Part shown: positions 52,482 to 62,743 of the stretch, piece by piece | How positions within the stretch are numbered: position 1 is the stretch's first letter | How the letters are laid out: the number at the start of each line of letters is the position of its first letter | DNA from: Halictus rubicundus | Lineage: Eukaryota > Arthropoda > Insecta > Hymenoptera > Halictidae | Length of the DNA stretch: 64,000 nucleotides | Assembly (NCBI RefSeq): GCF_050948215.1 | Contig: NW_027488866.1 | Location: 1 to 64,000, forward strand | Direction: 5' to 3' | Position numbers and translations under genes: made by a program | Notes under the pieces: generated by a model | Databases searched by the model: none | Seen by the model: only the letters and a program-made list of their open reading frames with translations | What the model was told of the DNA's origin: nothing

Positions 52482-54165
52482 TGGGATATAAAAGAGGATA
52501 TGATAGGATAGAGGATAGGATAAGATTGAGGGTAGGATAGAGGATAGGATAAGATTGAGGATAGGATAGAGGATAGGATAAGATTGAGGATAGGATAGAG
52601 GATAGGATATAGGATTGGATAGGATAGAGGATAGGATACGTTCGAGGATAGGATAGGGGATTGGATAGGATAGAGGATCGGATAGGATAGAAGATAGGAT
52701 AGGATACAGGATAGGATTGGATAGAGGATGGGAAAGGATAGAGGATACGATATAGGATTGGATAGGATAGACGATAGGATCGGATAGAGATTAGGATAGG
52801 ATAGAGGATAGGATAGGATAGAGGATAGAATAGGATAGAGGATAGGATAGGATAGAGGATAAAATAGGATAGATGATAGGATAGGATATAGGATGGGATA
52901 GGATAGGATAGAGGATAGGATAGAGGATATGATCGGATAGATGATAGGATAGGATAGAGGATAGGATAGGATGGAGGATACTATATTATAGAGGATACGA
53001 TAATAGATACGATAGTATAGGATAGAGGATAGGATAGGATAGAGGATAGGATAGGATAGGGGTTTAGATAGGATAGAGGATCCGATATTATAGACGATAG
53101 GAGAGGATAGAGTATAGGATAGGATAGAGCATAGGATAGGATAGAGGATAGCATAGGATAGAGGATAGGATAGGATAGTATAGAGGATAGGATATAGGAT
53201 GGGATAGGATAGGATAGAGGATAGGATAGGATAGAGGATAGGATAGGATGGGATAGAGGATAGGATATGATAGAGGATAGGATAGGATTGTGGATAGGAT
53301 AGGATTGAGGATAGGATAGAGGATAGGATAAGATTGAGGATAGGATAGAGGATAGGATATAGGATTGGATAGGATAGAGGATAGGATACGTTCGAGGATA
53401 GGATAGAGGATAGGATAGGATAGAGGATAGGATAGGGGATTGGATAGGATAGAGGATAGGATACGATAAAGGATAGGATAGGGGATTGGATAGGATAGAG
53501 GATAGGATAGGATAGCGGATAGGATAGGATAGAGGATAGGACAGGATTGAGGATAGGATAGGTTAGAGGCTAGGATAGGATAGGATAGAGGATGGGATAG
53601 GATAGCGGATAGGATAGGATAGAGGATAGGACAGGATTGAGGATAGGATAGGTTAGAGGCTAGGATAGGATAGGATAGAGGATGGGATATAAAAGAGGAT
53701 ATGATAGGATAGAGGATAGGATAAGATTGAGGATAGGATAGAGGATAGGATAAGATTGAGGATAGGATAGAGGATAGGATAAGATTGAGGATAGGATAGA
53801 GGATAGGATATAGGATTGGATAGGATAGAGGATAGGATACGTTCGAGGATAGGATAGAGGATAGGATAGGATAGAGGATAGGATAGGGGATTGGATAGGA
53901 TAGAGGATAGGATACGATAAAGGATAGGATAGGGGATTGGATAGGATAGAGGATAGGATAGGATAGCGGATAGGATAGGATAGAGGATAGGACAGGATTG
54001 AGGATAGGATAGGTTAGAGGCTAGGATAGGATAGGATAGAGGATGGGATATAAAAGAGGATATGATAGGATAGAGGATAGGATAAGATTGAGGATAGGAT
54101 AGAGGATAGGATAAGATTGAGGATAGGATAGAGGATAGGATAAGATTGAGGATAGGATAGAGGAT
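52482..54165 (+). repeat. Nested HOR with 29-bp (17+12) minisatellite triplets
   Basis: Three consecutive AAGATTGAGG strings occur 29 bp apart at 52522/52551/52580, at 53723/53752/53781 and at 54084/54113/54142. Each triplet follows GATGGGATATAAAAGAGG (at about 52481, 53682 and 54043), so the triplet is part of a larger unit repeated at 1201 and 361 bp. The 29-bp step is one 17-mer plus one 12-mer. Confidence 0.85.
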
Positions 54166-54949
54166 AGGATATAGGATTGGATAGGATAGAGGATAGGATA
54201 CGTTCGAGGATAGGATAGGGGATTGGATAGGATAGAGGATCGGATAGGATAGAAGATAGGATAGGATACAGAATAGGATTGGATAGAGGATGGGAAAGGA
54301 TAGAGGATACGATATAGGATTGGATAGGATAGACGATAGGATCGGATAGAGATTAGGATAGGATAGAGGATAGGATAGGATAGAGGATAGAATAGGATAG
54401 AGGATAGGATAGGATAGAGGATAAAATAGGATAGATGATAGGATAGGATATAGGATGGGATAGGATAGGATAGAGGATAGGATAGAGGATATGATCGGAT
54501 AGAGGATAGGATAGGATAGAGGATAGGATAGGATAGAGGATAGAATAGGATAGAGGATAGGATAGGATAGAGAATAGGATAGCTAAGAGGAGAGGATAGG
54601 ATAGAGAATAGGATAGGATAGAGGATAGGATAGGATAGAGGATAGGATAGGATTGAGAATAGGATAGGATAGAGGATAGGAGAGGGAATTGGATATAATA
54701 CAGGATATGGTAGGATAGAGAATAGGATAGGATGGAGGATATGATAGGATTGAGGATACGATAGGATAGAGCATAGGATAGGATAGAGGATAGGATAGGA
54801 TTGTGGATAGGATAGGATTGAGGATAGGATTGGAGAGAGGATAGGATAGGATAAAGGATAGGATAGGATAGAGAATAGGATAGATAAGAGGATAGGATAT
54901 AATAGAGAATAGGATAGGATAGAGGATAGGATAGGATAGAGGATAGGAT

Positions 54950-57180
54950 AGGGGATTCGATAGGATAGAGGATAGGATACGTTAAAGGATAGGATAGGGG
55001 ATTGGATAGGATAGAGGATAGGATTGGATTGAGGATAGGATATGTTAGAGGCTAGGATAGGATAGAGGATAGGATACGATCGAGGATAGGATAGGGGATT
55101 GGATAGGATAGAGGATCGGATAGGATAGAAGATAGGATAGGATACAGGATAGGATTGGATAGAGGATGGGAAAGGATAGAGGATACGATATAGGATTGGA
55201 TAGGATAGACGATAGGATCGGATAGAGAATAGGATAGGATAGAGGATAGGATAGGATAGAGGATAGAATAGGATAGAGGATAGGATAGGATAGAGGATAA
55301 AATAGGATAGATGATAGGATAGGATATAGGATGGGATAGGATAGGATAGAGGATAGGATAGAGGATATGATCGGATAGAGGATAGGATAGGATAGAGGAT
55401 AGGATAGGATAGAGGATAGGAAATAGGATTGGATTGGATAGGATAGAGGATACGATAGGATAGAGGAAACGATAGGATAGAGGATAGGATAGGATAGAGG
55501 ATAGTATAGGATAGCGGATAGGATAGGATGGAGTATAGGATAGGATTGAGGATAGGATAGGATGGTGGATAGGATAGGATAGAGGATAGGATAATATAGT
55601 GGTTTGGATAGGATAGAGGATAGGATAGGATAGAGGATAGGATATGATAGAGGATAGGATAGGATAGAGGATGGGATGGGATAAAGGATACGATATTATA
55701 GAGGATAGGATAGGATAGGATAGAGGATAGGATAGGATAGAGGATAGGATATAATAGAGGATAGGATAGGATAGACGATAGGATATGATAGACGATAGGA
55801 TAGGATAGAGGGTAGGATAGGATAGAGGATAGGATAGGACAGAGGATGGGATAGGATAAAGGATACGATATTATAGAGGATAGGATAGGATAGGATAGAG
55901 GATATGATCGGATAGAGGATAGGATAGGATAGAGGATAGGATAGGATAGAGGATAGGATAGGATAGAGGATAGGATAGGATAGAGGATAGGATAGGATAG
56001 GATAGAGGATAGGATAGGATAGAGGATAGGATAGGATAGAGGATAGGATAGGATAGAGGATAGGATAGGATATAGGATAGGATAGGATAGAGGATAGGAT
56101 AGGATAGAGGATAGGATAGGATAGAGGATAGGATAGGATAGAGGATAGGATAGGATAGAGGATAGGATAGGATAGAGGATAGGATAGGATAGAGGATAGG
56201 ATAGGATAGAGGATAGGATAGGATAGAGGATAGGATAGGATAGAGGATAGGATAGGATAGAGGATAGGATAGGATAGAGGATAGGATAGGATAGAGGATA
56301 GGATAGGATAGAGGATAGGATAGGATAGAGGATGGGATGGGATAAAGGATACGATATTATAGAGGATAGGATAGGATAGGATAGAGGATATGATCGGATA
56401 GAGGATAGGATAGGATAGAGGATAGGATTGGATAGAGGATAGGATAGGATAGAGGATAGGATAGGATAGAGGATAGGATAGGATAGAGGATACGATATAG
56501 GATTGGATAGGATAGATGATAGGATAGGATAGAGGATAGGATAGGATAGAGGATACGATATAGGATTGGATAGGATAGAGGATAGGATAGGAAAGAGGAT
56601 AGGATAGGATAGAGAATGGGATAGGATAGAGGATAGGATAGGATAGAGGATAGGATAAGATAGAGGATAGGATAGGATAGAGGATAGGATAGGATAGAGG
56701 ATAGGATAGGATAGAGGATAGGATAGGATAGAGGATAGGATAGGATAGAGGATAGGATAGGATAGAGGATAGGATAGGATAGAGGATAGGATAGGATAGA
56801 GGATAGGATAGGATAGAGGATAGGATAGGATAGAGGATAGGATAGGATAGAGGATAGGATAGGATAGAGGATAGGATAGTATAGAGGATAGGATAGGATA
56901 GAGGATAGGATAGGATAGAGGATAGGATAGGATAAAGGTTTGGATAGGATAGAGGATAGGATAGGATAGAGGATAGGATAGGATAGAGGATAGGATAGGA
57001 TAGAGGATAGGATAGGATAGAGGATAGGATAGGATAGAGGATAGGATAGGATAGAGGATAGGATAGGATAGAGGATAGGATAGTATAGAGGATAGGATAA
57101 GATAGAGGATAGGATAGTATAGAGGATAGGATAGGATAGAGGATAGGATAGGATAGGATAGGACAGATGATATTGTAGGA
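54950..57180 (+). repeat. Composite HOR, copy 4
   Basis: Blocks are 720 and 661 bp. The 661-bp block differs from copy 2 by 73 bp, which is 4 x 17 + 5 and includes an extra GGATA pentamer near 55998. The part from 56331 matches 49800 onward; the offset changes from 6531 to 6565 (34 bp, two monomers) by the GATATTGTAGG landmark at 57167. Confidence 0.85.
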
Positions 57181-57486
57181 TAGAGGAAGGATAGGACAGA
57201 GGATACGATATTATAGAGGATAGGATAGCATAGCGGAAAGGGTAGGATAGAGGATAGGATAGGGGATTGGATAGTATAGAGGACAGGAGACGATAGAGGA
57301 TAGGATAGGATAGAGGATAGAATAGGATAGAGGATAGGATAGGATAGGGGATAGGATAGGATAGAGGATAGGATAGGATAAAGGTTTGGATAGGATAGAG
57401 GATAGGATAGGATAGAGGATAGGATAGGATAGAGGATACGATATAGGATTGGATAGGATAGAGGATAGGATAGGAAAGAGGATAGG

Positions 57487-57760
57487 ATAGGATAGAGGAT
57501 AGGATAGGATAGAGGATAGGATAGGATAGAGGATAGGATAGGATAGAGGATAGGATAGGATAGAGGATAGGATAGGATAGAGGATAGGATAGGATAGAGG
57601 ATAGGATAGGATAGAGGATAGGATAGGATAGAGGATAGGATAGGATAGAGGATAGGATAGGATAGAGGATAGGATAGGATAGAGGATAGGATAGGATAGA
57701 GGATAGGATAGGATAGAGGATAGGATAGGATAGAGGATAGGATAGGATAGAGGATAGGAT
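57487..57760 (+). repeat. Perfect 17-mer run, about 16 units
   Basis: Error-free units follow GGAAAGAGG. The run ends at a 22-bp unit with three pentamers (near 57745-57770), after which near-perfect units continue to about 58130 with only GAGGAGAGG and GGGGATAGG variants. Confidence 0.85.
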
Positions 57761-58350
57761 AGGATAGGATAGAGGATAGGATAGGATAGAGGATAGGATA
57801 GGATAGAGGATAGGATAGGATAGAGGATAGGATAGGATAGAGGATAGGATAGGATAGAGGATAGGATAGGATAGAGGATAGGATAGGATAGAGGATAGGA
57901 TAGGATAGAGGAGAGGATAGGATAGAGGATAGGATAGGATAGAGGATAGGATAGGATAGAGGATAGGATAGGATAGGGGATAGGATAGGATAGAGGATAG
58001 GATAGGATAGAGGATAGGATAGGATAGAGGATAGGATAGGATAGAGGATAGGATAGGATAGAGGATAGGATAGGATAGAGGATAGGATAGGATAGAGGAT
58101 AGGATAGGATAGAGGATAGGATAGGATAGGATAGAGGATAGGATAGGATAGAGGATAGGATAGGATAGGGGATAGGATAGGATAGAGGATAGGATAGGAT
58201 AAAGGTTTGGATAGGATAGAGGATAGGATAGGATAGAGGATACGATATAGGATTGGATAGGATAGAGGATAGGATAGGAAAGAGGATAGGATAGGATAGA
58301 GGATAGGATATGATAGAGGATAGGATAGGATAGAGGATAGGATAGGATAG

Positions 58351-59929
58351 ATGATATTGTAGGATAGAGGAAGGATAGGACAGAGGATACGATATTATAG
58401 AGGATAGGATAGCATAGCGGAAAGGGTAGGATAGAGGATAGGATAGGGGATTGGATAGTATAGAGGACATGAGACGATAGAGGATAGGATAGGATAGAGG
58501 ATAGAATAGGATAGAGGATAGGATAGGATAGGATAGAGGATAGGATAGGATAGGATAGAGGATAGGATAGGATAGGGGATAGGATAGGATAGAGGATAGG
58601 ATAGGATAAATGTTTGGATAGGATAGAGGATAGGATAGGATAGAGGATAGGATAGGATAGAGGATACGATAAAGGATTGGATAGGATAGAGGATAGGATA
58701 GGAAAGAGGATAGGATAGGATAGAGGAGAGGATAGGATAGAGGATAGGATAGGATAGAGGATAGGATAGAGGATAGGATAGGATAGAGGATAGGATAGGA
58801 TAGGATAGAGGATAGGATAGGATAGGATAGAGGATAGGATAGGATAGGATAGAGGATAGGATAGGATAGGGGATAGGATAGGATAGAGGATAGGATAGGA
58901 TAGATGATATTGTAGGATAGAGGAAGGATAGGACAGAGGATACGATATTATAGAGGATAGGATAGCATAGCGGAAAGGGTAGGATAGAGGATAGGATAGG
59001 GGATTGGATAGTATAGAGGACATTAGACGATAGAGGATAGGATAGGATAGAGGATAGAATAGGATAGAATAGGATAGAGGATAGGATAGGATAGGATAGA
59101 GGATAGGATAGGATAGGATAGAGGATAGGATAGGATAGAGGATAGGATAGGATAGGGGATAGGATAGGATAGAGGATAGGATAGGATAGAGGATAGAATA
59201 GGATAGAATAGGATAGAGGATAGGATAGGATAGGATAGAGGATAGGATAGGATAGGATAGAGGATAGGATAGGATAGGGGATAGGATAGGATAGAGGATA
59301 GGATAGGATAGAGGATAGGATAGGATAGAGGATAGGATAGGATAGTAGATAGGATAGGATAGAGGATAGGATAGGATAGAAGATAGGATAGGATAGAGGA
59401 TAGGATAGGATAAGAGGATAGGATAGGTTTGAGGATAGTATAGGATAGAGGATAGGATAGGATAGAGGATAGGATAGGATAGAGGATAGGACATAATAGA
59501 GTATAGGATAGGATAGACGATAGGATATGATAGACGATAGGATAGGATAGAGGATAGGATAGTATAGAGGATAGGATAGGATAGAGGATAGGATAGGATA
59601 GAGGATAGTATGGGATAAAGGATACGATATTATAGAGGATAGGATAGGATAGGATAGAGGATAGGATAGGATAGAGGATAGGATAGGATAGAGGATAGGA
59701 TAGGATAGGATAGAGGATAGGATAGGATAGAGGATAGGATAGGATAGGGGATAGGATAGGATAGAGGATAGGATAGGATAAAGGTTTGGATAGGATAGAG
59801 GATAGGATAGGATAGAGGATACGATATAGGATTGGATAGGATAGAGGATAGGATAGGAAAGAGGATAGGATAGGATAGAGGATAGGATATGATAGAGGAT
59901 AGGATAGGATAGAGGATAGGATAGGATAG
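58351..59929 (+). repeat. 1579-bp HOR, copy 1
   Basis: Starts at ATGATATTGT. A second ATGATATTGT sits 553 bp in (58904), followed by the GACATAATAG landmark (59491). The internal doubling is slightly diverged: the first half has GACATGAGACG and the second GACATTAGACG. Confidence 0.9.
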
Positions 59930-61260
59930 ATGATATTGTAGGATAGAGGAAGGATAGGACAGAGGATACGATATTATAGAGGATAGGATAGCATAGCGGA
60001 AAGGGTAGGATAGAGGATAGGATAGGGGATTGGATAGTATAGAGGACATGAGACGATAGAGGATAGGATAGGATAGAGGATAGAATAGGATAGAGGATAG
60101 GATAGGATAGGATAGAGGATAGGATAGGATAGGATAGAGGATAGGATAGGATAGGGGATAGGATAGGATAGAGGATAGGATAGGATAAATGTTTGGATAG
60201 GATAGAGGATAGGATAGGATAGAGGATAGGATAGGATAGAGGATACGATAAAGGATTGGATAGGATAGAGGATAGGATAGGAAAGAGGATAGGATAGGAT
60301 AGAGGAGAGGATAGGATAGAGGATAGGATAGGATAGAGGATAGGATAGAGGATAGGATAGGATAGAGGATAGGATAGGATAGGATAGAGGATAGGATAGG
60401 ATAGGATAGAGGATAGGATAGGATAGGATAGAGGATAGGATAGGATAGGGGATAGGATAGGATAGAGGATAGGATAGGATAGATGATATTGTAGGATAGA
60501 GGAAGGATAGGACAGAGGATACGATATTATAGAGGATAGGATAGCATAGCGGAAAGGGTAGGATAGAGGATAGGATAGGGGATTGGATAGTATAGAGGAC
60601 ATTAGACGATAGAGGATAGGATAGGATAGAGGATAGAATAGGATAGAATAGGATAGAGGATAGGATAGGATAGGATAGAGGATAGGATAGGATAGGATAG
60701 AGGATAGGATAGGATAGAGGATAGGATAGGATAGGGGATAGGATAGGATAGAGGATAGGATAGGATAGAGGATAGAATAGGATAGAATAGGATAGAGGAT
60801 AGGATAGGATAGGATAGAGGATAGGATAGGATAGGATAGAGGATAGGATAGGATAGGGGATAGGATAGGATAGAGGATAGGATAGGATAGAGGATAGGAT
60901 AGGATAGAGGATAGGATAGGATAGTAGATAGGATAGGATAGAGGATAGGATAGGATAGAAGATAGGATAGGATAGAGGATAGGATAGGATAAGAGGATAG
61001 GATAGGTTTGAGGATAGTATAGGATAGAGGATAGGATAGGATAGAGGATAGGATAGGATAGAGGATAGGACATAATAGAGTATAGGATAGGATAGACGAT
61101 AGGATATGATAGACGATAGGATAGGATAGAGGATAGGATAGTATAGAGGATAGGATAGGATAGAGGATAGGATAGGATAGAGGATAGTATGGGATAAAGG
61201 ATACGATATTATAGAGGATAGGATAGGATAGGATAGAGGATATGATCGGATAGAGGATAG
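59930..61260 (+). repeat. 1579-bp HOR, copy 2 (right end lost)
   Basis: Same landmarks at +1579 (59930, 60483, 61070). It follows copy 1 until just past TATGGGATAAAGG, then departs at GATATGATCGG (about 61243) and enters a stretch that does not fit the HOR. Confidence 0.9.
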
Positions 61261-62740
61261 GATAGGTTTGAGGATATTATACGATAGTATATGATAGAGG
61301 ATACGATATTATAGAGGATAGGATAGGATAGAGGATAGGATGGGATAGAGGATAGGGTAGGATAGATGGTAGGATAGGATAGAGGACAGGATAGGTTAGA
61401 GGATAGGATAGGGGATTGGATAGGATAGAGGATAGGAGACGATAGAGGATAGGATAGAGGATAGGATAGGAATGAGGATAGGATAGGTTAGAGGCTAGGA
61501 TAGGATAGAGGATAGGATATAATACAGGATATGATAGGATAGAGGATAGGATAGGATAGAGGATAGGATAGGATAAATGATAGGATAGGATAGAGGATAG
61601 GATAGGATAGAGGATAGAGGATAGGATAGAGGATTGGATAGGATAGGGGGTATTATAGGATAGAGGGTAGGATAGGATAGCGGATAGGATAGGATATAGG
61701 ATTGGATAGGATATAGGATAGGATATAGGATTGGATAGGGCAGAGGATAGGATACGATAGAGGATAGGATAGCATAGAGGATAGGATAGCATAGAGGATA
61801 GGATAGAGGATAGGGTAGAGGATTGGATCGGGTAGAGGATTGGATCGGGTAGAGGATTGTATAGGATAGAGGATATTATAGCATACAGGATAGGATATGA
61901 TAGAGGGTAGGATAGGATGGAGTATAGGATAGGATTGAGGATTGGATAGGGTTGAACATAACATAGGATAGAGGATAGGATAGGATAGAGGATAGGATAG
62001 GACAGAGGATAGGATAGGATAGAGGATAGGGTAGAGGATAGGATAGGATAGAGGATAGAATAGGATAGAGGATTGGATCGGATAGAGGATTGTATAGGAT
62101 AGAGGATATTATAGGATAGAGGACTGGAGACGATAGAGGATAGGATAGGATAGAGGATAGGATAGGATAGAGGATAGGATAGGATAGAGGATAGGATAGG
62201 CTAGAGGATAGGATAGGATAGAGGATAGGATAGGATAGAGGATAGTATAGGATAGAGGATAGGATAGGATAGAGGATACGATATTATGGAGGATAGGACA
62301 GTATAGACGATAGGATCGGAGAGAGATTAGGACAGGGCATTGGATAGGAAAGAGGATAGGATAGGATAGAGGATAGGATAGGATAGAGGATAGAATAGGA
62401 TAGAGGATAGGATAGGATAGAGGATAGGATAGGATAGAGGATAGGATAGGATAGAGGATAGGATAGGATAGAGGATAGGATAGGATAGAGGATAGGATAG
62501 GATAGAGGATAGGATAGGATAGGATAGAGGATAGGATAGGATAGAGGATAGGATAGGATAGGGGATAGGATAGGATAGAGGATAGGATAGGATAAAGGTT
62601 TGGATAGGATAGAGGATAGGATAGGATAGAGGATACGATATAGGATTGGATAGGATAGAGGATAGGATAGGAAAGAGGATAGGATAGGATAGAGGATAGG
62701 ATATGATAGAGGATAGGATAGGATAGAGGATAGGATAGGA
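61261..62740 (+). repeat. Diverged island between HOR copies
   Basis: Here the 1579-bp HOR is interrupted. The left part holds many rare variants: GGATATTATACGATAGTATATG, a doubled GAGGATTGGATCGGGTA (near 61820 and 61837, one monomer apart), GGTTGAACATAACATAGG near 61950, and GGATCGGAGAGAGATTAGG near 62310. From about 62340 it returns to clean 17-mers like those at 59640-59900. No gene-like sequence is present. Confidence 0.75.
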
Positions 62741-62743
62741 TAG

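Larger units (their letters stand above)
41990..57160 (+). repeat. Subfamily domain G, composite HOR block
   Basis: The block is organised by a few landmarks: GGGGATTCG with CGTTAAAGG (43121, 45838, 47829, 54950), GATGGGATGGGATAAAGG (43841, 44531, 45155, 46558, 47146, 48537, 49142, 49800, 51171, 55670, 56331), GATGGGATAGGATAAAGG, and paired GATACGATATAGGATTGG. Between landmarks lie long perfect 17-mer runs. A different sub-block with GATAATAGATACG and GATAAGATTGAGG interrupts the HOR between about 51.3 and 54.3 kb. Confidence 0.85.

Noticed and set aside
56357..59494. Minus-strand open frame of 1,045 residues, and similar long frames at 58395-61073, 62109-63887, 10592-12745, 8521-10548 and 3095-5023
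   Set aside because: They are periodic translations of a stop-free repeat. Other minus frames are often open at the same place, starts and ends fall at chance mutations, and there is no domain, codon bias or change in sequence character at the borders.
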